Shown: positions 1-8,504 of the stretch, piece by piece
Numbering within the stretch: the stretch's first letter is position 1
Layout: every line of letters starts with the position of its first letter
From: Myxococcales bacterium
GTDB taxonomy: Bacteria > Myxococcota > Myxococcia > Myxococcales > Myxococcaceae
Direction: 5' to 3'
NCBI GenBank assembly: GCA_030681895.1
Contig: JAUXRI010000134.1
Location: 1 to 64,000, forward strand
DNA: 64,000 nt
The notes under the pieces: model-generated
What the model was told of the DNA's origin: nothing
The model's input: the letters and a program-made list of their open reading frames with translations, nothing else
Database searches by the model: none
Translations under genes and position numbers: made by a program

Positions 1-223
1 CGCCGGCGCCCGGGTAGGCCTCGTAGTTCGATGCCGACACGGTGCAGGTGCGCGTCGAAGCCGTCGAGCAGACGGCGAGTGGCAGGCAGAAGGTGGAGCT
101 GTTGCTGCTGTCGATACCGCAGCGAGGGCCGCCGGCGCCCGGGTAGGCCTCGTAGTTCGATGCCGACACGGTGCAGGTGCGCGTCGAAGCCGTCGAGCAG
201 ACGGCGAGTGGCAGGCAGAAGGT
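1..223. repeat. Tandem 129-bp repeat inside the left-edge lipoprotein gene
   Basis: Bases 1-94 and 130-223 are identical, giving a period of 129 bp (43 codons). A third, diverged copy begins near 245. The array continues past the left edge, so its copy number cannot be read here. The identity is at DNA level, which points to recent duplication or ongoing copy-number change, not old protein repeats. Confidence 0.9.
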
Positions 224-676
224 TGCCGAGCCCGCGATGTCGGTTCCGCAGCGAGGGCCTCCGGCGCCTGGGAACGCCTCATGTGGCCTCGGGAGGCCAC
301 CACCCATTCCGCCCGCCATCCCTCCTGCGGTGCCCCCTCCGGCCGCGCCGCCCGCCGTCATTCCGCCACCCACCCCGCTCCCTCCGGCCGTCGAACTTCC
401 ACCAGCCGTCGAGCTCCCGCCTCCGACGAGTCCGCCTGACGTCCCGCCCCCGGCGTTTGCCTGGCGCCCAGTGCAGCGGCCGAACGAACAGTCCTCTTGA
501 ACGCTGCACGCTGCGCAGGCCACTCCCGAAAACCCGCACGCGGCGAGCTCGCCCCCACGGAGGCACTCGCCCGTCGTCGAGCAGCAGCCGGTACACGTTC
601 GAGGGCTACACGGCTGCTGCACCGGGCCACACGTCAGGAGCGTCGACACCATCAGAAGGCCGGCGAGAACACGCAT
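1..676 (-). CDS. Repeat-containing lipoprotein, cut by the left edge
   Basis: The C-terminus lies outside the window. The reading frame from the ATG at 676 is open to base 1. A short hydrophobic segment ending in LLTC gives a lipobox with Cys at about residue 16, so an outer-surface lipoprotein is inferred. Next comes a Cys-rich segment (about 16-70), a Gly/Ala/Thr linker of GG-containing repeats (about 71-135), then tandem 43-residue repeats. Each repeat contains the motifs FCLPLAVC, RTCTVSASNYEAYPGAGGP and a CG pair. The same kind of Gly linker occurs in the lipoprotein at 2493-4049. Function is unknown; a cell-surface binding or adhesive role is only a guess. The gene is divergent from the GNAT-like gene at 782. 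Confidence 0.72.
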   Translation of the reverse strand, partial: MRVLAGLLMVSTLLTCGPVQQPCSPRTCTGCCSTTGECLRGGELAACGFSGVACAACSVQEDCSFGRCTGRQANAGGGTSGGLVGGGSSTAGGSSTAGGSGVGGGMTAGGAAGGGTAGGMAGGMGGGLPRPHEAFPGAGGPRCGTDIAGSATFCLPLAVCSTASTRTCTVSASNYEAYPGAGGPRCGIDSSNSSTFCLPLAVCSTASTRTCTVSASNYEAYPGAG

Positions 677-781
677 GGCGTCGCTCGTTAGGCAGGAGGG
701 GACGACGAGTCGAGTCCGTTCGACACCGCCCGGAACCAGGCGTCCATCCGACGGCGTTGCGCAGGGTCGTGCGCAGCCGGA

Positions 782-2068
782 ATGACGAAGCCGACGGCTC
801 GTTCCGTCCGCATGCCCACCGACGCCCGTCTTCGTTTCGACTCGATGTTGCCCCCGCCGCTGCGTGACGCCTTCGCTGGTTTCGAGCGGCGGCAGGCGGT
901 GCGCGCGCCGACGGGCCTGCGGTTCGCGTTCGCTGATTCCCTCTCGGCGCTCAACGCTACCGCGTGGGACGAGGTGACGGCGGGCAAGGGGCTGATGCTG
1001 TCGCGCGCGTATCTCGAGGCGCTCGAAGGCGCGGCCACGCCGAACGTCGAGCACCGCTACGCACTCGGCTTCGACGGCGCCCGGCCGGTCCTCGCGATGG
1101 CGATGCAGATCCTCGACGTCAGCATCGACCGCCTGCGGCCCGCGGCAGCGAAGAGCGTCATCGAAGGGCTCGACACCGCGGCGCTCGAACACTCGGTTCG
1201 TCAGCGCGTGCTGGTCTGCGGCAACCTGCTCTCGGCAGGGCTCGATGGCGTCGCGACGACGCTGGACTCCGCGCTCGCGTTTCGTGCCGTCGGTGAGGTG
1301 CTCTATCGCGTGCGCCGCGCCGAGAAGCTGAACGGCCACACCAACCTCGTCGTCGTGAAAGACCTCTCGGCCGGGCAACGTGACGAGAGCCGCGCGCTCG
1401 AGTCGCTCAGCTATCGGGTGATGGAGGGTGGGCCGACCATGGTGCTGCCGCTCGACGCTGCGTGGAGAACGCACGACGACTACCTCGCCAGCATGGTCTC
1501 GAAGTACCGCAGCGCCGTGAAGCGCAAGGTGTACGCGCCGGTGCTCGAGGCCGGGTGTCGCGTGGTGCGGCTGTCCGTCGAAGAGGTCGAGCGGCACGCC
1601 GAGCGGCTCCAGGCGCTGCATCTGGCCGTGCAGGACAACGCGAGCGTGCGGCCGGTGACGGTGTCGTCGTCGTATTGGCCAGCGATGGCGCGGCTGACGG
1701 AGGCGAACGTCTTCAACGCCATCATACGAGGTGACGAGGTGCTCGGCTTCCTGCTCGTGCAGGTCGATGGCGACGAGTCGCGCGCGGCGCAGATTGGCTT
1801 CGACCGTGAGGCCGCGAAGGACCTGCCGCTCTACCTGCGGTTGCTCCACACCGCGGTCGAGGTCGGGCTCGAGCGCGGCAGTGCGCGGGTGGTGCTCGGC
1901 CGAACTGCGCTGGAGCCCAAGGCGCGCATGGGCGCGAAGCCCGTCGACACGTTCATGTGGGTCCGCCATCGCGTACCCGTGGTGAATGCGCTGACGCGCG
2001 GGCTGGTCGACCTCGTGCGGCACGACCCGGCGCCCGACATCGATCCGTTCAAGCGCGGCGAGGCGTGA
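782..2068 (+). CDS. GNAT-superfamily / FemAB-like acyltransferase of unknown substrate
   Basis: A 428-aa protein with no signal peptide, so probably cytoplasmic. Its organisation resembles GNAT or FemAB-type proteins of the peptidogalycan-biosynthesis group. The conserved-looking segment KYRSAVKRK (about residues 239-247) is followed by a beta-alpha-beta region with VLGFLLVQVDG and, near 380, ARVVLGRTALEPKARMGAKP, which resembles the acyl-CoA binding end of such folds. The predicted role is transfer of an acyl or aminoacyl group, substrate unknown. A second ATG at 812 is possible. The upstream SD is weak. The gene stands alone, divergent from the left-edge lipoprotein and followed by a 424-bp gap. 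Confidence 0.7.
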   Translation: MTKPTARSVRMPTDARLRFDSMLPPPLRDAFAGFERRQAVRAPTGLRFAFADSLSALNATAWDEVTAGKGLMLSRAYLEALEGAATPNVEHRYALGFDGARPVLAMAMQILDVSIDRLRPAAAKSVIEGLDTAALEHSVRQRVLVCGNLLSAGLDGVATTLDSALAFRAVGEVLYRVRRAEKLNGHTNLVVVKDLSAGQRDESRALESLSYRVMEGGPTMVLPLDAAWRTHDDYLASMVSKYRSAVKRKVYAPVLEAGCRVVRLSVEEVERHAERLQALHLAVQDNASVRPVTVSSSYWPAMARLTEANVFNAIIRGDEVLGFLLVQVDGDESRAAQIGFDREAAKDLPLYLRLLHTAVEVGLERGSARVVLGRTALEPKARMGAKPVDTFMWVRHRVPVVNALTRGLVDLVRHDPAPDIDPFKRGEA

Positions 2069-2492
2069 GGTCGCCGGGCGGAGCGCCCTCGCGCCCAACA
2101 TGGACGTGAGCAACCTGGCGGCGTCCAGTGCCGGTTGGGCGACAGGATCGCGGCGGCTTCGAAGGCGCCTCACGACGCCTGCCCGCCCCCGACGGCCGCC
2201 TTCCAGCGTGAGGAGCCGCGCCCGCGTGCGGTCTATCACTTTCCTGCAGTGCCTCTTCGGGAAGGTATGCAGGGACCCGGGCGTGAATTCGACCGCGGCG
2301 CGGCATGCTCCCTCTCGCGAGAAACCTCGAGACGGCGTGTCTGGTCGCCAGGGCATCTGGCGATGGCGCGACTTCTGCGCCGCGCGGCGCTTCACCTCGA
2401 ACTCGCGAGAGCGCCGATTCGTTCGAGGCCTGCTTCCGTGGCACAGTCGCCCGCTCGTCGCGCACGAGCGTCGTCGCCAGCCCGGAGTCACC
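2069..2492. other. 424-bp gap without a supported gene
   Basis: No reading frame here has a convincing start, ribosome site or protein-like composition. Long open frames on both strands are Arg/Pro/Ala-rich shadows of the high-GC sequence. The right end carries the SD (GGAG at 2484-2487) for the lipoprotein starting at 2493. No terminator or inverted repeat stood out. Confidence 0.5.
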
Positions 2493-4049
2493 ATGCGAGC
2501 TCTCCTTCCCTTCTGTTGCATTTCCCTGTCGATGAGCTGTTCGCCGGCGCCAGGCCCGTCTGCCACTGGTGGAGGCACGGCGAGCGTCGGTGGTGGCGTC
2601 GCCAGTGTGGGTGGCGGCAACGCTGCCGTCGGCGGTGGCCTCGCTGGCGGGAGCGCGACTGCCGGTGGGCAAGCTGGCGGGAGCGCGATGGCTGGCGGGA
2701 GCGCGATGGCAGGCGGAAGCGCGATGGCAGGCGGAACCGCGACGGCAGGCGGAACGGCCATGGCGGGCGGAAGCGCGATGGCTGGTGGAACCGCGATGGG
2801 CGGTGGCATGGCTGGCGGCGGCACGGCGAGCACCGGCGGCGTCGGCACCTTCATTCGTGTGGGCTTCTACAACCAGTACCTCGCCGCGGGCCCCGACGGC
2901 TCGATGCACCTCACCTTCCTCGATGGCGCCGCCGAGCGTGCGTACTACGCACACTGCGACGTCCGCTGCGGCGACCCCGCGTCGTGGAGCCCGGTGCTCC
3001 TCAAGAGCAACACGCAGCTCGGGCTCGCGACCGTCGGCCCCTACGGCATCGGCGTCGATTCAACAGGGCGGGTCCACATTCTCCTCAGCGGCGTGACGAC
3101 GTCCGGCCAGTCGGCGAACGCGCTCGTCTACGCGACCTGCTCGAGCGCCTGCGGCAACGTCGCGAGCTGGACGTTCCTCGACGTTTCGTCGGTGTCGAGT
3201 GGCCACAACGCCGTGCTCACGGAGCGGCCCTTCATGGTCGAGCCGAGCGGGCGGGTGTCGTTCTTCACCTCGGACCCCGGCGTGTACTTCGCCTGCACCA
3301 GCGGCTGCACGACGCTGAGCAACTGGTCGGCGAACGTCTCGCTCAACAATGGAGTGCTCCACGCTGCGGTCGACGGCACCGGCGTCACGCACGTGCTGCT
3401 CCGGGGCGGCACGACGGCGGCCAACGAGCGAATCCTCAAGTACGCCCGCTGCGCGTCGAACTGCACCGTGCCCGCGAGCTGGCAGATCTCGAACCTGGGC
3501 TTCCTGCACAACGCGAACGACTACTCGGCGAGCCTCACCGCGACGGCGAGCGGGCGCGTCTTCATCGCCTACAACCAGGGCGTCATCACCGTCTCGACGT
3601 CCGAGAACCAGAAGATGATGGTGAACTCCTGCGCGGGTGCGAACTGCCTCGACCTGAACACCTGGTCGAGCATCTCGTTGGGCGTGCTCAACGAAGGCGT
3701 CGAAGGCGCGTGGCTCGAGGCCTCGGACGAGGGCGTCGCGTTGGCCAGCGTGTCGCAGTTCGACCTGAACCTGCGCGGGTGTGAGCGCGACTGCCACCTG
3801 GCGGCCTCGTGGGTCGCCGGCGTCGTCGCAGACAGCGCGACGGCGATGAACGCAGCGCTGCCTCCCGATATGGGCACCCGCTGCTCGGGCACCTCGCAGT
3901 CGGCGTCGTGGTGGCCGTCGTTGCCCGCGGTGGGGGTCAGCAGCCGCGGCGTCGTGGTGGTGCACAACCCCTACGCCATCGTGAAGTGCCCGCAGGACAC
4001 CAACCCGTTCCGCGTGCCGCCCATCGGCCGGGTCATCTCGACGTTCTGA
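2493..4049 (+). CDS. Gly-linker lipoprotein with propeller-like repeats
   Basis: A 518-aa exported protein. The ATG at 2493 has GGAG five bases upstream and begins a short signal peptide ending SLSMSC (Cys16), a plausible lipobox; the frame is open further upstream but without signal-like sequence. Residues about 20-125 form a low-complexity linker of GGSAMA, GGTATA and similar units. From about 130 onward there are repeats of roughly 50-60 residues with pattern CxxxCxxxxxW, for example CSSACGNVASW and CERDCHLAASW, interleaved with GVDSTGRVHILL-type strands. This looks like a beta-propeller of the sialidase/BNR kind, though no catalytic residues were recognised. It is probably surface-exposed; its binding partner is unknown. 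It converges with the hydrolase gene ending at 4056. Confidence 0.78.
   Translation: MRALLPFCCISLSMSCSPAPGPSATGGGTASVGGGVASVGGGNAAVGGGLAGGSATAGGQAGGSAMAGGSAMAGGSAMAGGTATAGGTAMAGGSAMAGGTAMGGGMAGGGTASTGGVGTFIRVGFYNQYLAAGPDGSMHLTFLDGAAERAYYAHCDVRCGDPASWSPVLLKSNTQLGLATVGPYGIGVDSTGRVHILLSGVTTSGQSANALVYATCSSACGNVASWTFLDVSSVSSGHNAVLTERPFMVEPSGRVSFFTSDPGVYFACTSGCTTLSNWSANVSLNNGVLHAAVDGTGVTHVLLRGGTTAANERILKYARCASNCTVPASWQISNLGFLHNANDYSASLTATASGRVFIAYNQGVITVSTSENQKMMVNSCAGANCLDLNTWSSISLGVLNEGVEGAWLEASDEGVALASVSQFDLNLRGCERDCHLAASWVAGVVADSATAMNAALPPDMGTRCSGTSQSASWWPSLPAVGVSSRGVVVVHNPYAIVKCPQDTNPFRVPPIGRVISTF
2562..2850. repeat. 18-bp minisatellite coding for the Gly-rich linker
   Basis: Imperfect repeats of an 18-bp unit resembling gcgatggcaggcggaagc encode GGSAMA-type hexapeptides. 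Several neighbouring units differ by one or two bases. Such arrays can change length by slippage and would vary the stalk length of the lipoprotein. Confidence 0.75.
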
Positions 4050-4055
4050 CGTCCT

Positions 4056-4850
4056 TCAGCCCTGCTGCACGAGGCGTCGCATCGCGTCGGCCACCTCGAC
4101 GCCGTGGAACTTCTGCACGTCGTGCCCGCCATCGGGGAACTGCAGGTGCTGCCAGTCGGGCCGCGCGCGCGCGAGCTCTTCGTGGAAACGCCGGGGCACG
4201 AGGGCGTCGTCATCGGCCCACGTCTGCAGCACCGGCACCTTCGTGCGCGCGATGTTCTCGCGGTGCCGCGTGAAGCTGGTGTGGGCGGCGTCGACGACGG
4301 TGCGCAGCGCCCCTTCGTCCGTCATGTCGCGCAACGAGAAGCCCAGGCGCCCGAAGGCGAAGCGCGCGACGCGACTGAGCACAGGCTGGAGCGGACGAAC
4401 GCTCAGGACGTTCGCCATGCCGCGCCACGCGTGCTCCGGGTAGTGCGCGGTCGGCCCGGGTGTCGCGACCAGCGTGGCGGAGCGGACCCGGCGCGCGTGC
4501 CGCACCGCCACCTCGAGCGCGATGATGCCGCCCATGGAGTGACCGACGAGCGAGACGTCGTGCAGGTCGAGCGCCTCGAGCGCGCGCGCGACCAACTCTC
4601 CACGCGCCTCGAGTGACAGCGCCTTCACCGGCCCTGGCATCGCCGCCGCTCCGAAGCCCGGCAGCTCGAGGCGAACGAAGCGCGCCCAGTCGAACAGCGG
4701 CGTCGCCAGCCAACGCCAGTGGTGGTGCGCGCCAGGGAGCCCCGACAGCCCGACGACGACCGGCCCCGTGCCTTCATCGGTGTACGAGAGCGTGACGCCG
4801 GGGAGCTGGAGCGTCGAGCGTGGCGGGTCACGAGGTGCTGCGGGCTGCAT
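4056..4850 (-). CDS. Alpha/beta-hydrolase fold protein
   Basis: A 264-aa cytoplasmic-type hydrolase. The nucleophile elbow GHSMGG places the catalytic Ser at residue 105; an acidic residue follows in WADDDALVP (about 215) and the catalytic His is in DGGHDV (His243). The oxyanion-hole region is LSGLPGAHHHW (35-45). The set is complete, so an active esterase, lipase or C-C hydrolase is expected, but the substrate cannot be told. The start used is the ATG at 4850; the frame extends 12 codons further to 4886 with no better ribosome site. It is divergent from the gene at 4901, sharing a 50-bp promoter interval. Confidence 0.88.
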   Translation of the reverse strand: MQPAAPRDPPRSTLQLPGVTLSYTDEGTGPVVVGLSGLPGAHHHWRWLATPLFDWARFVRLELPGFGAAAMPGPVKALSLEARGELVARALEALDLHDVSLVGHSMGGIIALEVAVRHARRVRSATLVATPGPTAHYPEHAWRGMANVLSVRPLQPVLSRVARFAFGRLGFSLRDMTDEGALRTVVDAAHTSFTRHRENIARTKVPVLQTWADDDALVPRRFHEELARARPDWQHLQFPDGGHDVQKFHGVEVADAMRRLVQQG

Positions 4851-4900
4851 GGCCACGCGTCTGTCCCGTTTCTTTCCGGCCCGCAACCGCCGCCATCGCT

Positions 4901-5680
4901 ATGCTGCCGGGCGACGTGACGTCTTCGAAGTCTCAGCACGACACCGTGAGCCGCGCGTTGATTCGCCAGCGGGGCTTCTTCCGGCCCGGGCGTGGGCTTC
5001 AGGCACGGGTGCGGCGCGTGGCATCGCTGCGCGCAGAAGAGCGGGAGGCGATGTGGGTGCTCTTCGCGGCCTCGTACGACGGGGCGAGGCGCTCCGACTT
5101 CGACCGCGACCTCTCCGAGAAGCACCACGTCATCGTGATGAAGGACGTCGACCGAAACGTGAAGGGCTTCTCGACGCTGCTGGCCATCGAAGAGCCCGGC
5201 CAGTGGTGCGCCGTGTTCTCGGGAGACACCATCGTCGCGCCCGGCTTCTGGGGGCAGACGGCGCTCCAGCGCGCGTTCATCTGGTACCTGATGGCGCAGC
5301 GGCTCAAGCGCGGCCTTCCGGTGTTCTGGTTCCTCATCACCAAGGGCTACCGGACCTACCTGTTGCTCACGCGCTACTTCCCGACGCACTGGCCGAGGCA
5401 CGACGCTCCGACGCCGGCGTTCGAGCGCGGGCTGCTCGACACGTTGTGCACGCGGAAGTTCGGCGCCTCGTGGGACCAGCAGTCGGGGCTCTTGCGCTTC
5501 ACCGGTGACGTGGTGCGGCTGACCGAGGACCTGGCCGACGTGCCCGCGCGGCTGCTGAAAGACGCCGATGTCGCGTTCTTCCTCGCGACGAATCCGCGAT
5601 GGCGTGAAGGTGATGAACTCTGCTGTCTCGCGGCGGCTGACGACCTGTTCGTGCAGAAGACGACCCGCACGTTCCTCTGA
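4901..5680 (+). CDS. Unidentified 259-aa protein, possibly acyltransferase-like
   Basis: The family is not recognised. The start is the ATG at 4901; the frame is open to 4820 but that stretch overlaps the divergent hydrolase gene and reads as shadow. There is no signal peptide. The middle part, VIVMKDVDRNVKGFSTLL then VFSGDTIVAPGFWGQTALQRAFIWYLM, has the look of a GNAT-like beta-strand/helix succession, and a Tyr/Trp-rich stretch (TKGYRTYLLLTRYFPTHWPR) follows. An acyltransferase role is an inference from this pattern only. Its close divergence from the hydrolase may mean shared regulation. Confidence 0.68.
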   Translation: MLPGDVTSSKSQHDTVSRALIRQRGFFRPGRGLQARVRRVASLRAEEREAMWVLFAASYDGARRSDFDRDLSEKHHVIVMKDVDRNVKGFSTLLAIEEPGQWCAVFSGDTIVAPGFWGQTALQRAFIWYLMAQRLKRGLPVFWFLITKGYRTYLLLTRYFPTHWPRHDAPTPAFERGLLDTLCTRKFGASWDQQSGLLRFTGDVVRLTEDLADVPARLLKDADVAFFLATNPRWREGDELCCLAAADDLFVQKTTRTFL

Positions 5681-5684
5681 AAGG

Positions 5685-6407
5685 TCAGCGAGCGGCCTCG
5701 TCGCGACACAGCTCGTCCTGCATTTCAGTCAGCGCCTTCTTCGCGCGCAGCGGCTCGCACGCGTTCTTCAACAGGTACGACGACGCGTGCACCATGGCCT
5801 GCTTCATCGCCGGCGCGAGCGCGGTCCAACACGTCTCGAACGCCAGCTTGCGTGCAGCGGCGGCGCGGGTCGCGTCACGAGGGAGCTCCAGGGCCGCGAG
5901 CACCGACTCCGACAGGCCTGCGTCGGAGCACGTCTCTTTCGCGCTCGCCGCAGCGTCGGCGTACAGCTCGACGGGCGCGGCCGGGTTCCACTGCTTGCGA
6001 AGGAGTCGTGCCGCCTCAACCAGCGCGTCGGCCTTCGGGTTTGTCTTGCGGAACGTCGACACGCACTCGGTCAACGCGTCCTTCAGGTCGTCACGTCGCA
6101 GGCACTTCTCGAGCGTCGCCACCGACGCGGTGCCCTGCAGCTTCGAGAACCCGGGCTCCTTCGCGAGGAAGCCGTAGCGCGTCGACAGGGCCTGCGCGCG
6201 CGACTCGTCGGTCTGCACCACCGCCGTCGCCGCCTTCGTCACCAGGCCGCGCCACGCGTCGTTGCGCTTCGCCGGCGGCACGTCTTCGGCGCGCTCCAGC
6301 AGCTCGACCCACGCCGACTGGCCCGCGAGCGCCTCGAGGTCTTCGAGGGTCGCCGTGCCAGCGAAGGCCGGCAGCGCGAGGAGCATCGACAGCAGCAGCG
6401 TCTTCAT
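5685..6407 (-). CDS. Exported hypothetical protein, third gene of a three-gene operon
   Basis: A 240-aa protein with an N-terminal signal peptide (KTLLLSMLLALPAFAG) and probable periplasmic or secreted location. It is mostly helical with several paired Cys residues (for example EKCLRR, TECVS, KETCSDAG, FETCW, KNACEP), suggesting disulfides. The start ATG at 6407 overlaps the stop of the upstream gene as ATGA, so translation is coupled. No family was recognised. It converges with the gene ending at 5680, only 4 bp away. Confidence 0.75.
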   Translation of the reverse strand: MKTLLLSMLLALPAFAGTATLEDLEALAGQSAWVELLERAEDVPPAKRNDAWRGLVTKAATAVVQTDESRAQALSTRYGFLAKEPGFSKLQGTASVATLEKCLRRDDLKDALTECVSTFRKTNPKADALVEAARLLRKQWNPAAPVELYADAAASAKETCSDAGLSESVLAALELPRDATRAAAARKLAFETCWTALAPAMKQAMVHASSYLLKNACEPLRAKKALTEMQDELCRDEAAR

Positions 6408-7153
6408 CGTCCGAGCTCCTGCTGCACGAAGGCGGTGGTGACGCCTTTGGTGGTGGTGGTGATGCGCAGCACACCCTCGAGCCGCTCGACCGCGGGCGTC
6501 GCGCCCAGCTGGCAGACGACGGCCGGGCGTTGCTTCACGGCGGCGCACTTCGACTGCAGCGCGGCCACCATCGGCGCGCACAACTTCCACGCGTCGACGT
6601 TCGCCATCGTCTCGTCATCGAACGTCGCCCATCGGAACGTCACGGTGCTTTGGACGCCGCACGACTTCGACACGCTCGCTGCAGCCTCTGCGGCCTTCTT
6701 CTCGTACTTCGAAACGATGTTCGGCCACTCGGCCTTCTCGGCGAGCGCGATGGAGTCGTCGGCCAGTTGCGAGAGGTGCACCTTCACCACTTCGGCTGGG
6801 TTTCCGGCCGTCGTCGAGGCCTCGTCGTACTTCACGCGAAACGACTCACTGCGGCCTGGCATCGAGACGTCGACGTCGCCGTCGCGGTTGGTGGTGAGCG
6901 TCCAGTCCTTCCCGGCGTACTTCATGACGAACGAGCGGCCCTGCTCACGCAGGGTGCCGCGAAAGACGAGTCCGTCACGCTCGCTCCCCGAGCCCGTCAC
7001 GCGTACGAGCGCGTTCGGGGTCGCCCCCTTCCCTGGTTGCTGCGGAGCGAGCGCGACGACCTCGACCCGCTGCCCATCTCTGCCGCGGTACACCTTGAGG
7101 CTCTGCGCCGTCAGGGCCTGCGACGTCACCATCGAGACGAGCAGCGTGAGCAT
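6404..7153 (-). CDS. Exported hypothetical protein, second gene of the operon
   Basis: A 249-aa protein starting MLTLLVSMVTSQALTAQ, which reads as a signal peptide. The first half is beta-rich (LKVYRGRDGQRVEVVAL, YAGKDWTLTTNRDGDVDVS); the second half is helical with Cys residues at KSCGV, KLCAP, SKCAAV and VVCQ. A GAGAAGG SD lies at the end of the upstream gene and the gap to it is 3 bp. It overlaps the downstream gene by 4 bp. Function is unknown; co-transcription with two other small exported proteins suggests a shared envelope or extracellular process. Confidence 0.75.
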   Translation of the reverse strand: MLTLLVSMVTSQALTAQSLKVYRGRDGQRVEVVALAPQQPGKGATPNALVRVTGSGSERDGLVFRGTLREQGRSFVMKYAGKDWTLTTNRDGDVDVSMPGRSESFRVKYDEASTTAGNPAEVVKVHLSQLADDSIALAEKAEWPNIVSKYEKKAAEAAASVSKSCGVQSTVTFRWATFDDETMANVDAWKLCAPMVAALQSKCAAVKQRPAVVCQLGATPAVERLEGVLRITTTTKGVTTAFVQQELGR

Positions 7154-7156
7154 GGC

Positions 7157-7636
7157 TTAGTTGAACGCCTTCTCGAGAACCGCCTTGCCGTTGTCGGTCA
7201 GGTTCGAGTGGTCCTTGTGGAAGGTGTAGCTGAAGACGCCCTTGTCGAGCTTGATGTGCGCCTGCGTGTGGGCGTTGTAGTTCTCGTCCTTCGCGGGGGC
7301 CTTGCCGCCGGCGACGTTGCAGCGCAGCGACGTCACCTTCTTCACGACGACCTTCTTGTACGCGGGACGGTCACAGAGCGACGAGAGGGTGTCGACGAGG
7401 GCTGCACTGCAGTAGCTCGAGAGCGAGGTGTTGCCGATGGCCTCCTTGCTGTAGTTCTTCCAGTCGACCGTGGGGATCGCGAGCTTGGTGCCGCACTTCT
7501 CGTTGGCCGTCTTCACGTTGTCCTCGATCTCCTTCTCGAAGGCCTCTTTCGCCTCTTCCTGAGCAGGCTTGAGGTCGTCATCGGCGAAGGCAGTGAAAGC
7601 GAACAGTGCGGCGGCGGTGAGAACGACGTTCTTCAT
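7157..7636 (-). CDS. Exported hypothetical protein, first gene of the operon
   Basis: A 159-aa protein with a clear signal peptide (KNVVLTAAALFAFTAFA) cleaved before DDDLKPAQ. The mature part begins with an acidic helix and has Cys at EKCGTK, SSYCSAA, SLCDR and RCNV. GGAGCC lies upstream of the ATG. It leads the minus-strand operon that continues with the genes ending at 6404 and 5685; the 163 bp between it and the divergent gene at 7800 must hold both promoters. Family not recognised. Confidence 0.78.
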   Translation of the reverse strand: MKNVVLTAAALFAFTAFADDDLKPAQEEAKEAFEKEIEDNVKTANEKCGTKLAIPTVDWKNYSKEAIGNTSLSSYCSAALVDTLSSLCDRPAYKKVVVKKVTSLRCNVAGGKAPAKDENYNAHTQAHIKLDKGVFSYTFHKDHSNLTDNGKAVLEKAFN

Positions 7637-7787
7637 CGTGAGGCTCCGGTTGGATGGGTGGATTCAGCAGGTTCACGACGCTGATGCAGCGGCAGCGCGT
7701 CGCGTGCGCGACTCAATCGCCTTTCGCAACCGGCCGGAACTTCGAATCCTTCCCGTTGTTGGCGGGTTGCAGCATCGACTTTCCGGG

Positions 7788-7793
7788 TACTCT
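7788..7793 (+). promoter_or_regulatory. Candidate -10 box (TACTCT) of a leaderless transcript
   Basis: TACTCT fits the TANNNT consensus and ends 6 bases before the ATG at 7800, which has no SD. That geometry would start the transcript at or next to the ATG. Two other SD-less genes in the window (20156 and 52860) show the same arrangement. Confidence 0.35.
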
Positions 7794-7799
7794 CCACCC

Positions 7800-8477
7800 A
7801 TGCCCAACGTCAGCCGTGCCTCCATCCACCACGCTCTCGACAGAGCGGCGAAGACCATCACCGCAGCCGCCGGCAACGACGGTCGCGCGAGCCGCGCCGA
7901 GGTGACGCAGAAGCTCAAGGAGCTCACCGGCGTCGAGCGCCAGCTCGTCGACACGTTCTATCGGTTCATCGACCATCGCGACGCGAAGCCCGGCGCGGTG
8001 GTGACGAAGAGCGACGTCGCGAAGGCGCTGGCCGAGGCGAAGGACAAGCTCGTCAGCGCGTACGACCTCGACCGCAACGGCCTCTCTCCAGCGGAGCGCG
8101 CGAAGATGGGGAAGGTGGGGCAGCTCGCCGCGACCCTCGCCGAGACCTTCCGCACCCCGAGCCACGCAGCGCGTGACGCAGCGAAGGTGCTGGTGTCTCC
8201 GAAGTGGGCTCCGAACGCGCTCCCGGCGGTCGCTGTCGAGGCGCTGTCGCCCTCGGCGCGCAGGTCGTTCGAGGCGATGGCCCGTCGCGCGGTACAAAGC
8301 GGCGATCTGCTCGACCCGCCCATCGCGCGGCGCCTCACCGCTGGTGGCGAGCCTTTCACCGTCGTGGCGCAGTTCACCCACGACTCGTTCAACATCGAGC
8401 TCTACAACTCGAATGGTCGCAAGGTGGCCGGTGGTGATGGGTGGAACACGAGCGCTGACCCCATCTCCTGGCGGTGA
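7800..8477 (+). CDS. EF-hand-like helical protein (paralogue set in this window)
   Basis: A 225-aa protein without a signal peptide. The start is the ATG at 7800, since upstream frame sequence is Arg-rich shadow overlapping the divergent gene. The N-terminal two thirds are helical and contain an EF-hand-like loop, YDLDRNGLSPAERAKM (about residues 93-108), with Asp, Asp and Asn at calcium-ligand positions. The C-terminal end is beta-like: FTVVAQFTHDSFNIELYNSNGRKV. It resembles in layout the genes at 41115 and 55659. Calcium binding is inferred from the loop; the cellular role is unknown. Confidence 0.72.
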   Translation: MPNVSRASIHHALDRAAKTITAAAGNDGRASRAEVTQKLKELTGVERQLVDTFYRFIDHRDAKPGAVVTKSDVAKALAEAKDKLVSAYDLDRNGLSPAERAKMGKVGQLAATLAETFRTPSHAARDAAKVLVSPKWAPNALPAVAVEALSPSARRSFEAMARRAVQSGDLLDPPIARRLTAGGEPFTVVAQFTHDSFNIELYNSNGRKVAGGDGWNTSADPISWR

Positions 8478-8504
8478 CGCGGTGGGGTGCCGGTCGAGGT
8501 GAGA

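Noticed and set aside
1-231. CRISPR-like direct repeats at the left edge
   Set aside because: The repeats are 129 bp, in frame, and encode 43-residue protein units; there are no short palindromic repeats with unique spacers.
2443-2461. TGGCAC-type element upstream of the Gly-linker lipoprotein
   Set aside because: The GC dinucleotide is one base too far from the GG, which sigma-54 does not tolerate.
2049-2954. 301-codon open frame on the minus strand overlapping the Gly-linker lipoprotein
   Set aside because: Arg/His/Ala/Ser-rich product typical of the reverse of a GC-rich coding frame; no signal, motif or ribosome site, and the plus strand carries a clear lipoprotein.
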